From: Helicobacter_D ganmani
GTDB taxonomy: Bacteria; Campylobacterota; Campylobacteria; Campylobacterales; Helicobacteraceae
Assembly (NCBI RefSeq): GCF_965138225.1
Contig: NZ_CBCSAX010000013.1
Reading direction: 5' to 3' (one strand)
Length of the DNA: 59,260 nucleotides
Below the pieces are notes generated by a model. That model was given only the letters and a program-made list of their open reading frames with translations, ran no database searches and was not told the DNA's origin. This document shows, piece by piece, positions 43,195-51,878 of this stretch (position 1 is its first letter; every line of letters starts with the position of its first letter). The position numbers and the translations under genes were made by a program.

Positions 43195-44409
43195 ATGAAT
43201 GTAGAATCTCAAATTAGCACTGCTTTAGAAGAGATTAAACGCGGTACGCAGGAGATTATCGGACTAGAAACCATTGAAGATTTAGTAAGTGCATACTTTA
43301 AAGAAGGCAAAACTTTTACAATTAAAGCAGGTTTTGACCCGACTGCACCTGATTTGCATTTGGGGCATACCGTTCTTTTGCAAAAACTTGCTACTTTTCA
43401 AAAATATGGTGCAAAAGTTTATTTTTTGATTGGTGATTTTACAGGAATGATTGGCGACCCAAGCGGCAAGAGTGAGACAAGGAAGCCATTAAGCAAAGAG
43501 CAAGTGTTGGCAAATGCAAAGACTTATGAGGAACAAGTAATAAAAGTCTTGGACGCAGACAAAATGGAAATTGTCTTTAATTCCGTATGGCTTGATAAAC
43601 TCGGCACACGCGGTATGATTGAGCTTGCTGCAAAATTTTCGGTGGCTAGAATGTTGGAGAGAGATGATTTTGAAAAACGATTCAAAGCACAGAATCCTAT
43701 TAGTATTGTAGAGTTTTTTTATCCGCTTTTGCAGGGTTATGATTCTGTGGCACTGAATTGTGATATTGAGTTTGGTGGCACAGACCAAAAGTTTAATTTG
43801 CTTATGGGCAGACATTTGCAACGCGCTTATGGATTAAACAAGGGACAATCTGTTGTTATGGTGCCGTTGCTTGAGGGATTAGATGGCGTGCATAAGATGA
43901 GCAAGAGTCTAGGGAATTATGTCGGAATCACACAAGAACCAAAGGAAATGTTTGGGAGGCTTTTGAGCATTTCAGATTCTTTAATGTGGAGATATTATGA
44001 ACTATTAAGCACAAAAACACTTCAAGAGATAGAATTGCTAAAAGAGGGAGTAGCAAAGGGTAGTTTGCACCCAAAAGCAGTCAAAGAGGATTTGGCAGTA
44101 GAGATTATCACGCGTTATTATGATAAGGGTTGTGCTTTGAATGCAAAAGAGGAATTTGCAAAAGTTTTTGTAAAAGAGGAATTACCAAGTGAGATGCCAG
44201 AGTTTAAAAAACCTTGCGGCATTTGGATTGCGCAGCTCTTGAGCGAGTGCAATCTTTGCACATCTAATTCTGAAGCGTTGCGCCTTATCAAACAGGGAGG
44301 AGTAAAGCTGAATAGTCAGAAAGTTGAGGATTCTAAGATAAATTTAAATCAAGGTGAATATATTTTGCAAGTTGGCAAGCGTAAATTTGCTAAAATTATA
44401 ATTCAATAA
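43195..44409 (+). CDS. tyrS: Tyrosyl-tRNA synthetase
   Basis: A 404-aa class I synthetase with the HIGH-type motif FDPTAPDLHLGH (His55, His58), KMSKS at 234-238 (GVHKMSKSLGN), FGGTDQKFNLLMGR for tyrosine-adenylate binding, and a C-terminal S4 domain. It lies 14 bp after spoT in the same operon. Confidence 0.95.
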   Translation: MNVESQISTALEEIKRGTQEIIGLETIEDLVSAYFKEGKTFTIKAGFDPTAPDLHLGHTVLLQKLATFQKYGAKVYFLIGDFTGMIGDPSGKSETRKPLSKEQVLANAKTYEEQVIKVLDADKMEIVFNSVWLDKLGTRGMIELAAKFSVARMLERDDFEKRFKAQNPISIVEFFYPLLQGYDSVALNCDIEFGGTDQKFNLLMGRHLQRAYGLNKGQSVVMVPLLEGLDGVHKMSKSLGNYVGITQEPKEMFGRLLSISDSLMWRYYELLSTKTLQEIELLKEGVAKGSLHPKAVKEDLAVEIITRYYDKGCALNAKEEFAKVFVKEELPSEMPEFKKPCGIWIAQLLSECNLCTSNSEALRLIKQGGVKLNSQKVEDSKINLNQGEYILQVGKRKFAKIIIQ

Positions 44410-44428
44410 ACTTCAAAAAAGGAAAGAT

Positions 44429-45517
44429 ATGCTACACACACTCAAAGCACTTAAAATTGGAAAATACACCATTCCTCTACCTATTATTCAAGGGGGAATG
44501 GGAGTTGGAATCAGTTGGGATAATCTCGCGGGTAATGTATCTAAATGTGGTGCGCTTGGCATTATTTCGTGTGTGGGAACAGGCTATTACAAAAGAAGTG
44601 CATTTGTGCAAAAAACGATTAAGCATAGACCTTTTGATACTATGAATTTTTATTCCAAAGAATCTCTTATGGAGATTTTTAAGAATGCGCGAAAAATTTG
44701 TGGCGAAAATCCTTTGGGTGCAAATATTCTTTATGCAATCAATGAATATGGGAGAGTGGTGCGTGATGCTTGCGAAGCGGGGGCAAATATGATTATTACC
44801 GGAGCGGGATTGCCTACAAATATGCCAGAATTTACGAGTAACTTTCCTAATGTTGCTTTGATTCCTATTGTTTCTTCCGCCAAAGCTTTAAAGATTTTGT
44901 GTAAGCGGTGGGAGGGACGTTATAAACGCATTCCTGATGCAGTGATTGTGGAAGGACCATTGAGCGGAGGACATCAAGGCGTGAGTTATGAGGATTGTTT
45001 CAAGCCCGAACATCAACTAGAGGCTGTCGTGCCTGAAGTCATTGAAGAAAGTAAGAAATGGGGGGACATTCCAATTGTTGCTGCAGGAGGAATCTGGGAT
45101 AGAAAAGATATTGACAAAATGCTAGATTTGGGAGCAAGCGGAGTGCAAATGGGAACACGATTCTTGGGGGCTAAGGAGTGTGATGCTACATACTATAATG
45201 AACTTATGTTAAGAGTTAAAAAAGAAGACATTGAATTGATAAAATCTCCTGTGGGTTATCCTGCACGCGCTGTGATTACAGGTATTGTTAAAGGGTTACG
45301 TGAAGGGCGTCCTCCTAAAATTGCTTGTGTGAGTAATTGTGTAAGCCCTTGCCATAGGGGAGAAGAAGCAAAAAAGGTGGGATATTGTATTGCAGATGGT
45401 TTAGGAGATGGCTATCTAGGAGACCCCATTAATGGCTTGTATTTCACAGGTTCAAATGGTTATCGGATTGAGAAAATCCAAAACGTGCAAGAAATTTTAG
45501 ATGAATTAAGCCGATGA
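44429..45517 (+). CDS. Nitronate monooxygenase / FabK-like flavoprotein
   Basis: A 362-aa FMN TIM-barrel protein with LPIIQGGMGVGISWDNLAG, the flavin/phosphate segment VEGPLSGGHQG and IVAAGGIWDRKDIDKMLDLG. It belongs to the 2-nitropropane dioxygenase family. The C-terminal part carries a cysteine cluster (CVSNCVSPCHRG plus a later Cys) that may bind metal. The true substrate is unknown. FabK-like enoyl reductase activity cannot be excluded. It overlaps amiA by 4 bp. Confidence 0.85.
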   Translation: MLHTLKALKIGKYTIPLPIIQGGMGVGISWDNLAGNVSKCGALGIISCVGTGYYKRSAFVQKTIKHRPFDTMNFYSKESLMEIFKNARKICGENPLGANILYAINEYGRVVRDACEAGANMIITGAGLPTNMPEFTSNFPNVALIPIVSSAKALKILCKRWEGRYKRIPDAVIVEGPLSGGHQGVSYEDCFKPEHQLEAVVPEVIEESKKWGDIPIVAAGGIWDRKDIDKMLDLGASGVQMGTRFLGAKECDATYYNELMLRVKKEDIELIKSPVGYPARAVITGIVKGLREGRPPKIACVSNCVSPCHRGEEAKKVGYCIADGLGDGYLGDPINGLYFTGSNGYRIEKIQNVQEILDELSR

Positions 45518-46725
45518 TTAGATTTTTTCTCCTATTTTGTTTATTTTGTAGTGGATTATTAGCAGAAGTTAAAATTCTTTCGGTGCAACAACTGCAAAAT
45601 GGCATTGTTTTAAATTTTAATCAAATAATTAAACCAACAGATTTTAAAAATTTTCTTTTGCAAAGTCAAGAAAAATTACGTTATGTTTATGATATAGAAT
45701 CCCAATTACAAGGGAGTGCAAGAGTTTTTGAGTTTCAAGGCGATGTGCGAGTGAAAGTGGCTCAAAACTCTCAAGAAAAAGTGCGTTTAGTTATTACAAG
45801 TTCGGAACAATTAAAGATTGAATTGAAAATTAATAAAAAACAAGCAACCTTTACGATTCCTAATGCTAAATTAGCGCAAAGCAATTTTTCCATTGCCTCA
45901 CTTTTTGAGTCTCAAATCCCTGCCAATCAATCCAAAGAAATACAAAAAAAACAAACTCCTGTAAAGACAGAATCGTCAAAGTCAAGCCCCAAAAAACAAG
46001 AAAAAACAACCCCTAAGACAGCCCATACAACAAAAAGTTATTCCAATAAAATAAACAAAACCATTGTGATTGACCCAGGACACGGAGGTAAAGATTGTGG
46101 GGCAATGGGCGTAGATAGAGTGTGTGAGAAAAAAATCGTGTTGAATATCGGTAAATATTTGCGTGATGAGTTGAAAAAACGCGGTTATAAAACTTATATG
46201 ACGCGCGATAAAGATGTATTTATTGGGTTGCGGCAGCGCACAAATTTTGCCAACAATAAAAATGCCGATTTGTTTATCTCAATCCACGCTAATGCAATCT
46301 CGGAGAATAAGGCAAAATTTGAGGGAGTTGAAAGTTATTTTTTATCCACTGCTAGGAGTGAGCGTGCTAAAAAAGTTGCTGCATTAGAAAATAAAGACGA
46401 TACAGAGGGAATGAATTATTTTTCTAAGCAGTCTTTTTTAAATACCTTAAATACGCAACGCATTGTGGCTTCTAATCGTCTAGCTATTGATATTCAGTAT
46501 GGTATGTTGCAGTCTTTGCGCCCTAGGTACGCAACCCTAGATGGTGGTGTGCGTGAGGGACCCTTTTGGGTGCTTGTGGGGGCGATTATGCCTTCTGTTT
46601 TGCTTGAAGTAGGCTATATTACACACCCCAAAGAAGGTAAAAGACTGAATCAAACCGCTTTTCAAAAAACGATTGCCAAAGGCATTGCTGATGGCGTAGA
46701 TGGCTATTTTCAAAAAAATCCCTAA
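45514..46725 (+). CDS. amiA: N-acetylmuramoyl-L-alanine amidase
   Basis: A 403-aa exported cell-wall hydrolase. A signal peptide (FFLLFCLFCSGLLAEV) leads to an AMIN-like region and a Lys/Ser/Thr-rich linker (about 140-180). The zinc-dependent Amidase_3 domain follows, with IVIDPGHGGKDCGAMG, LFISIHANA and VLLEVGYITHPKE. It cleaves the amide between MurNAc and the stem peptide, and in H. pylori affects cell separation and coccoid conversion. Confidence 0.92.
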   Translation: MIRFFLLFCLFCSGLLAEVKILSVQQLQNGIVLNFNQIIKPTDFKNFLLQSQEKLRYVYDIESQLQGSARVFEFQGDVRVKVAQNSQEKVRLVITSSEQLKIELKINKKQATFTIPNAKLAQSNFSIASLFESQIPANQSKEIQKKQTPVKTESSKSSPKKQEKTTPKTAHTTKSYSNKINKTIVIDPGHGGKDCGAMGVDRVCEKKIVLNIGKYLRDELKKRGYKTYMTRDKDVFIGLRQRTNFANNKNADLFISIHANAISENKAKFEGVESYFLSTARSERAKKVAALENKDDTEGMNYFSKQSFLNTLNTQRIVASNRLAIDIQYGMLQSLRPRYATLDGGVREGPFWVLVGAIMPSVLLEVGYITHPKEGKRLNQTAFQKTIAKGIADGVDGYFQKNP

Positions 46726-46734
46726 AGGTTAATA

Positions 46735-47568
46735 ATGGCAAAAATTACGATTCCTCATTTAGTATTTTCTTCTTTATATTTTGTTCTAGCGCTTTTTACG
46801 ATTTTGATGTTAGTTTTAACAAGTTTTACTCCAGATTTTAAACATATGTTTCGGCTTACAACACAACCTTTTGGCGTATATTTTAGCATTAGTGCGATTC
46901 TGCTTGCTTGTGGTGTAATAGTGAGCCTTTTTAATATTGTGCGTATTTATTCTAGCCATTTACCGAAGTTATATAGTTTGATGATTGGTTGTGCATTGTG
47001 TGTGTTTGCATTTTTGCTTTATTATGAACTTTTTGTAATGCGTAGAACATATTTTGAACCTTTTTCTTTTGAAGATTCTTTAAGATTAACTCAAGAAAAT
47101 GTTTTTTCTAAAACGATTTATCAAATGTTTGTAGATTATATCTGTTATATATTTTTTGTGATTTTTCCAGCAATTTTTTATATTTTTAACTTTTCTTTTA
47201 ATAAAAGCACAAATTTTGGCAAACTCTTGCAGCTCATACAACCAAGTTTTAATGTAATGCTAGGCGTTTTGTTTGGATTCTCTATTTCACCTTTTTTTAA
47301 AAGTGGAATCTTGGGTTATTTTGATTTAATGTTATTATGTGTGGGAATTGGATTGGTGTTATATTTGTGCATTAAAAGAAATATTGATTCTTATGAAATA
47401 TTTAATTTATTTTTGCTCCTTATTATATGTGTAGTGATTATGATTTCTTCTTATAGTTTTGTAGATAGCGAATCTTATTTTGAAGTGCGTAAAGCGTTTT
47501 ATGCCTTAGTATTGTTTGGTTGGTGTAGTGCGTGGATGATGAAGCTCACGATTCGGCGTTCAGTTTGA
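46735..47568 (+). CDS. Hypothetical multi-pass membrane protein
   Basis: A 277-aa protein with about eight hydrophobic helices, beginning MAKITIPHLVFSSLYFVLALF and ending with a basic tail. No family motif is recognised. H. pylori also has an uncharacterised gene after amiA. It starts 9 bp after amiA, so it is the last gene of the pyrH operon. A cell-envelope role is inferred only from position. Confidence 0.75.
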   Translation: MAKITIPHLVFSSLYFVLALFTILMLVLTSFTPDFKHMFRLTTQPFGVYFSISAILLACGVIVSLFNIVRIYSSHLPKLYSLMIGCALCVFAFLLYYELFVMRRTYFEPFSFEDSLRLTQENVFSKTIYQMFVDYICYIFFVIFPAIFYIFNFSFNKSTNFGKLLQLIQPSFNVMLGVLFGFSISPFFKSGILGYFDLMLLCVGIGLVLYLCIKRNIDSYEIFNLFLLLIICVVIMISSYSFVDSESYFEVRKAFYALVLFGWCSAWMMKLTIRRSV

Positions 47569-47607
47569 TTGAAAGTTTTTATGTAATTTTTTGATAAAGG
47601 ATATTTG

Positions 47608-48810
47608 ATGAACAAACCTTATTTGAAGCAGTTTCCAGATGAGTTTGGGTTCTTTGGAAAGTTTGGTGGCAGTTTTGTGCCAGATTCTATTAAAAGCGCA
47701 ATGGAAGAAATCAATACAGCTTATAATCTCATTGCGCAAAATAGTGATTTTATTGCGGAATTAAGAAAGATTCGGGAGACTTTTCAAGGGCGTCCAACGC
47801 CGATTTATTTCGCGCATAATTTAACTAAGAAATATGGCGGAGCTGGGATTTATCTAAAGCGTGAGGATTTAAATCACACAGGAGCGCACAAGCTCAATCA
47901 TTGTATGGGTGAGGCACTTTTGGCAAAATTTATGGGTAAAAAGAAGCTAATTGCCGAGACAGGAGCAGGGCAGCATGGTGTTGCAATCGCAACTGCAGCC
48001 GCTTATTTTGGATTGGAATGTGAAATCCATATGGGAGAGGTGGATATTGCTAAAGAACACCCTAATGTCGTGCGCATGAAAGTCTTAGGCGCGAAAGTGA
48101 TTCCTGTTACTTTTGGAGCTAAGACGCTTAAGGAAGCTGTGGATTCCGCCTTTGAATCCTATTTGAAAGACCCCAAAAATACAATGTATGCAATCGGCTC
48201 TGTCGTAGGTCCGCACCCCTTTCCAAAAATGGTGCGAGATTTTCAAGCCATTGTGGGCGTGGAATCGCGGGAGCAGTTTTTAGAAATGACAGGAGAATTG
48301 CCTGATATTGTGTGCGCCTGTGTAGGAGGTGGGAGCAATGCTATGGGAATTTTTAGCGGATTTATTGAAGATGCCGTAGAGCTTGTAGGGGTTGAGCCTT
48401 TGGGCAAGGGAAATGCGTTAGGGCAGCACGCTGCGTCTTTGAGCTATGGGAGTGAGGGAGTGATGCACGGGTTTAATTCCATAATGCTAAAGGATTCTAA
48501 GGGTGAGGCTGCGCCTGTGTATAGTGTGGCAAGCGGATTGGATTATCCAAGCGTGGGACCAGAACACGCCTATTTGCATAGCATTGGGCGCACAAAAGTC
48601 GCAACGATTAGCGACAAAGAGGCAATCGAAGCGTTTTTTGTATTGAGTAAAAATGAGGGAATTATTCCCGCAATTGAATCTAGCCACGCATTGGCTTATG
48701 CTCTCAAAGTCGCTCCGAATTTAAAGGGACAAAAAATACTCGTCAATCTAAGCGGTCGTGGAGATAAAGACATAGATTTCGTTGTAGAAAATTTCGGCTA
48801 TGGGGAGTGA
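47608..48810 (+). CDS. trpB: Solitary tryptophan synthase beta chain-like protein
   Basis: A 400-aa PLP enzyme. The PLP lysine is in LNHTGAHKLNHCMGEALL (Lys95), where typical TrpB reads AHKINN. The catalytic Glu lies in AETGAGQHG and the phosphate loop is CVGGGSNAMG. Segments such as MGEVDIAKEHPNVVRMKVLG differ from the canonical operon-type TrpB. No trpA or other trp gene is adjacent. It may be a second TrpB paralogue that makes tryptophan from indole. ATG 47608 behind AAAGGA is preferred to TTG 47605. Confidence 0.85.
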   Translation: MNKPYLKQFPDEFGFFGKFGGSFVPDSIKSAMEEINTAYNLIAQNSDFIAELRKIRETFQGRPTPIYFAHNLTKKYGGAGIYLKREDLNHTGAHKLNHCMGEALLAKFMGKKKLIAETGAGQHGVAIATAAAYFGLECEIHMGEVDIAKEHPNVVRMKVLGAKVIPVTFGAKTLKEAVDSAFESYLKDPKNTMYAIGSVVGPHPFPKMVRDFQAIVGVESREQFLEMTGELPDIVCACVGGGSNAMGIFSGFIEDAVELVGVEPLGKGNALGQHAASLSYGSEGVMHGFNSIMLKDSKGEAAPVYSVASGLDYPSVGPEHAYLHSIGRTKVATISDKEAIEAFFVLSKNEGIIPAIESSHALAYALKVAPNLKGQKILVNLSGRGDKDIDFVVENFGYGE

Positions 48811-48812
48811 GG

Positions 48813-48835
48813 TGGAATCGCTTTTTGCGATTCCA
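48813..48835 (+). terminator. Hairpin directly after trpB
   Basis: TGGAATCGC (48813-48821) and GCGATTCCA (48827-48835) form a perfect 9-bp stem with a TTTTT loop, starting 2 nt after the trpB stop. The downstream flank (TTACAG) is not T-rich, so termination efficiency is uncertain. Confidence 0.5.
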
Positions 48836-48904
48836 TTACAGATTTACGCTTTGTGGGAGAGTGCTTAGTGAGCTACAAATGCATTGTAGATTTATAGTTA
48901 TTCC

Positions 48905-49648
48905 TTAGCCTAAATATGGGATAACTTTATATTCTATATTATTTTCCACAATAAATTTCTTTACTCCATAATTCATATTTTTACAACTCGTTACAAACAC
49001 TCGGCGCATATTCTTTTTAGCAAAAATCTTTTGATTTTGCTTTAAATATGCAGTGCAATCGCCTAAAAATTTCCTTAAATGTCCTTGTTTTACTTGCGAA
49101 TGCTCCCAATTTTTGCATTGAATTAAAAGTGCCTCTTTACCCCTGTAAGCAATTAAATCAATGCCTTCATCGTACAATCCCTCATTAATACCTTTAAAAT
49201 ATACCTTATAGCCCTTCTTTTGATAATATTTGCCGATTTGCAATTCGTATTTATCGCCTTTTTGTTTATTTCGTGATTTGCTAGAAATTTTGTGAGTTTT
49301 GTATTTTACTTGAGTGTCGCTAGAATATTCGGAATCCTTAACAATATAATTTTGATATTGGTTAAGATTTGTATGTTTGTTTTCATTTTTGCCAATATCT
49401 TGAATATTTTTAGCATTATTTAAACTGGCTTCAATTTCGTTCAAACCAGCTTCTAATGCATCATTGGTATTTTCCCAAGCTTGATTAATATCTTTAAAGA
49501 TATTAGACGTGCTTTTAAATGCAATTTGAAAAAGACTTTTATGTTCTTTGGTTGGATTGTCAGCATTTTCCTTACGTTCGCTATCAATATCATTTAAAAA
49601 CCGAATCAAAAATACACAAAATACAATAAATAAAATGTATCCCAACAT
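48905..49648 (-). CDS. Membrane-anchored Mrr-like restriction endonuclease
   Basis: A 247-aa protein with one N-terminal helix (GYILFIVFCVFLIRFL) and a hydrophilic, Asn-rich spacer (20-125). A C-terminal PD-(D/E)xK Mrr_cat domain follows: Glu135 in KYELQIGKYY, DEGIDLIAY (Asp160-Asp164) and the QxK motif LLIQCKNW (Gln177-Lys179). The nuclease residues look intact. No methyltransferase is adjacent, so it is not a conventional restriction-modification system. Similar anchored Mrr proteins are suspected anti-invader nucleases. Confidence 0.75.
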   Translation of the reverse strand: MLGYILFIVFCVFLIRFLNDIDSERKENADNPTKEHKSLFQIAFKSTSNIFKDINQAWENTNDALEAGLNEIEASLNNAKNIQDIGKNENKHTNLNQYQNYIVKDSEYSSDTQVKYKTHKISSKSRNKQKGDKYELQIGKYYQKKGYKVYFKGINEGLYDEGIDLIAYRGKEALLIQCKNWEHSQVKQGHLRKFLGDCTAYLKQNQKIFAKKNMRRVFVTSCKNMNYGVKKFIVENNIEYKVIPYLG

Positions 49649-49771
49649 AAAAAGCCCTATGGCTGATTTTACTCAATTAAATTACTTGAGCCATATTTAA
49701 GGCTCATTTTTTTTGTACTACAAACCTTCTTTATCTATCTTTTATGTTGGTTTAGAGTTATTCCCTAGTTG

Positions 49772-50332
49772 TTATTGTTTTTTATAATCTTGCATAATGT
49801 CTGCAAATTCTTTATGTATAATGATTTTATTAACCAACTCTTTGACGCCTTTATTCAAAGTTGCAGCCATATTGGTGCAAGCTGTGAAAGCTAAAAAAGC
49901 AGATGGATAATTCGTTTTGGATTGGATATTGAAAGTTTTTGAAGTATTTTCTTGCGAAATTGTTACATCAAATTCCCAATAAGCGTTTGCCAATGCACTG
50001 CTACCATAGATATTATTAAGGTTGCCAATAATAACAATATTAGAATTTTTATCATATAGCCCAGCTATTTTAAGTTCTTCTATAAGAGCTTTTCTGATGT
50101 ACTCTGAAAATGGCTCTCCGCTTGGTGTAGAAATCGTTTCAGCTAACCTGCATAAAATATGACTTTCTCCTGCGTTGTTTGCACTAAAATTTCCCACTGC
50201 AACCTTGGTGCTATATTTTTTTAATTCTATCACATTGTCTGCCGATGAATGATATTCTTGTGTTTTGATTCCACAGCCTGTAAAAAAGAATATAAGTAAA
50301 TTGACCAAACAAAAACTAAATGAAACTTTCAT
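49772..50332 (-). CDS. Hypothetical lipoprotein
   Basis: A 186-aa lipoprotein with lipobox FTGC after a hydrophobic signal. The mature part has YSTKVAVGNFSANNAG, then EYIRKALIEELKIAGLYD and a beta-rich segment ending in FADIMQDYKKQ. The pattern resembles outer-membrane-associated lipoproteins that share the YajG/CsgG-like 'regulated export' fold, but I cannot assign a family. It is divergent from the XRE gene with a gap of only 39 bp. Confidence 0.65.
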   Translation of the reverse strand: MKVSFSFCLVNLLIFFFTGCGIKTQEYHSSADNVIELKKYSTKVAVGNFSANNAGESHILCRLAETISTPSGEPFSEYIRKALIEELKIAGLYDKNSNIVIIGNLNNIYGSSALANAYWEFDVTISQENTSKTFNIQSKTNYPSAFLAFTACTNMAATLNKGVKELVNKIIIHKEFADIMQDYKKQ

Positions 50333-50371
50333 CTTTCCTCCTTTTTGACTTATTATGATAAGGTGATTTAG

Positions 50372-50644
50372 TTGCCACTAGAGCCTGAAGAGATTAAAGA
50401 AATTTATAAACAAATCGGCGCAAATGTTGCAAAAATAAGGAAGAAAAATCATTATTCCCAGCTCAAACTTTCTTTAGCCATAGGACACAATTCCGTAAGT
50501 CTTGTTTCTTTTGCTGAAATTGGGTTAAAAGGAGCGCATTTTAATATTGAACATCTTTTGCAAATTGCTAAAGTTTTAGAAGTGGATATTTGTGAGTTTT
50601 TTGATGGAATTTCGTTTCATGAATCAAAGAGCGAAAATAAATAA
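50372..50644 (+). CDS. XRE-family transcriptional regulator
   Basis: A 90-aa protein made almost entirely of one helix-turn-helix domain: IGANVAKIRKKNHYSQLKLS, then LVSFAEIGLKGAHFNIEHLL and IAKVLEVDICEFFDG. It starts at TTG behind AAGG. The 39-bp divergent gap to the lipoprotein gene suggests that it represses its own and the neighbour's promoter. It could control this small accessory island. Confidence 0.8.
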   Translation: MPLEPEEIKEIYKQIGANVAKIRKKNHYSQLKLSLAIGHNSVSLVSFAEIGLKGAHFNIEHLLQIAKVLEVDICEFFDGISFHESKSENK

Positions 50645-50710
50645 ATATTTAATTAAGCAAAAATCTTGCAAGGAATAAGATTATAGAATCATAAATATGT
50701 TAGAATTGTA

Positions 50711-50746
50711 GATTGCCGCGATTCCTTGTGGAATCTCGCAATAACG
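50711..50746 (+). repeat. Palindromic intergenic element, copy C
   Basis: An inner stem GATTCC (50720-50725) / GGAATC (50730-50735) with loop TTGT, inside outer arms ATTGC and GCAAT. The shared pattern GATTGC-N2-CG ... TCTCGCAAT matches copies A and B in the same orientation. It lies in the 177-bp gap between the XRE gene and znuA. Confidence 0.6.
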
Positions 50747-50821
50747 AAAACTTAGTGAATCTCTTTTACAAGGGCGCAAGTGGAATCTTTAAAAAGCGCA
50801 CACATAAGAATCTAAGAGATT

Positions 50822-51679
50822 CTATTCTTTTTGCGCATTTTCTTTTAATGTAGTAGCAAAGTCTAAGAGATTCTTGCTCCAAGGGATTTGCAAAGGGGAA
50901 AAGAATCCAAGTTGCGCACCGCTTTCTTTGGCAATAAATTCTGCGGCTTTGGTGGAAAATTCCGGTTGGGCGAAAATGATTTTAAGATTATTGTTTTTAA
51001 TCGTTTCTATGACGCTTATCATTTCTTGCATTTTTGGACTTTTTCCCTCAATCTCAATCGCAATTTCCTCTAAGTGATAATCTCTAGCAAAATACCCAAG
51101 CATAGGGTGAAAAACAACAAATTTCTGATGTTCTTTTAAGGTGTTTAAGATTTGCCTTAATTGCATATCGGTTTGATTGATTTCAGCAAGGAGGGCTTGA
51201 TAAGCTTTTGAATAATCTGTCTTTGGGTCTAATTCTTTTAAAGCCTCGTAAATATTCTGTGCAATTTGTTTGGCGTTTTGCGTGGAGAGCCAAATGTGTG
51301 TATCCCCCTCATTGTGAGAATGTCTCTCGTGTTTTTCGTGTGAATGCGCAAAGTTAATTTTTGTGATTCCTGAACTATTATCATAGATTTTCATTGCTTT
51401 GTTTTGCGCTTTGAATCGCTCTAGCCAAATAGCTTCAAACTCCATACCAAGACCAAAATAAACTAAAGCAGAATTTACTTTTTTGACATCTGAAAACTTC
51501 GGCTCAAAGTCGTGGGGATTGATTCCAGATTCTATTAAGGCAAACACTTCGTATTGTTCCCCTACTATTTTTTGCACAAATTCTTGTTGCATAGGAATGC
51601 TTACTGCAATGATTTGTCGTGCATCTTGCGCACAAGTGATTTGACTTATCCACAACAAAGCTAAGAATAACTTTTTCAT
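50822..51679 (-). CDS. znuA: Zinc/manganese ABC transporter binding protein ZnuA
   Basis: A 285-aa periplasmic cluster A-I metal-binding protein with a signal peptide (LFLALLWISQITCA). Metal-site His are in SGINPHDFEPKFSD (His56), the CVVFHPMLGYF-like segment KFVVFHPMLGYFARD and IIFAQPEFS. A His-rich loop (about 112-128, HSHEKHERHSH) is typical of zinc-specific members. The permease and ATPase genes are not adjacent. No Fur/Zur box was identified. Confidence 0.88.
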   Translation of the reverse strand: MKKLFLALLWISQITCAQDARQIIAVSIPMQQEFVQKIVGEQYEVFALIESGINPHDFEPKFSDVKKVNSALVYFGLGMEFEAIWLERFKAQNKAMKIYDNSSGITKINFAHSHEKHERHSHNEGDTHIWLSTQNAKQIAQNIYEALKELDPKTDYSKAYQALLAEINQTDMQLRQILNTLKEHQKFVVFHPMLGYFARDYHLEEIAIEIEGKSPKMQEMISVIETIKNNNLKIIFAQPEFSTKAAEFIAKESGAQLGFFSPLQIPWSKNLLDFATTLKENAQKE

Positions 51680-51749
51680 TGTCTTTCCTTTTAGTAATAA
51701 TTAAATTTTTTTGAGATATTATTATACCTTATTTTAAATTTTAAAATAT

Positions 51750-51826
51750 GCGTTCATAGCTCAATTGGATAGAGCATCAGACTTCGGATCTGAGGGTTGG
51801 GGGTTCGACTCCCTCTGAGCGTACCA
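51750..51826 (+). tRNA. tRNA-Arg (anticodon TCG)
   Basis: A 77-nt cloverleaf. Acceptor GCGTTCA pairs with TGAGCGT, followed by ACCA. The anticodon loop CTTCGGA between TCAGA and TCTGA gives TCG, reading CGN arginine codons. The T-loop is GGTTCGACTCC and the CCA is encoded. Confidence 0.95.
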
Positions 51827-51878
51827 CATAGAACTTTCTTAACATTTATCAATCAAACAAATTTAAAAAGGCTAAAAT

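Noticed and set aside
48905..49648. Type IV or type II restriction-modification system
   Set aside because: No methyltransferase or specificity gene is nearby, and the membrane helix is atypical; only an Mrr-like nuclease is supported.
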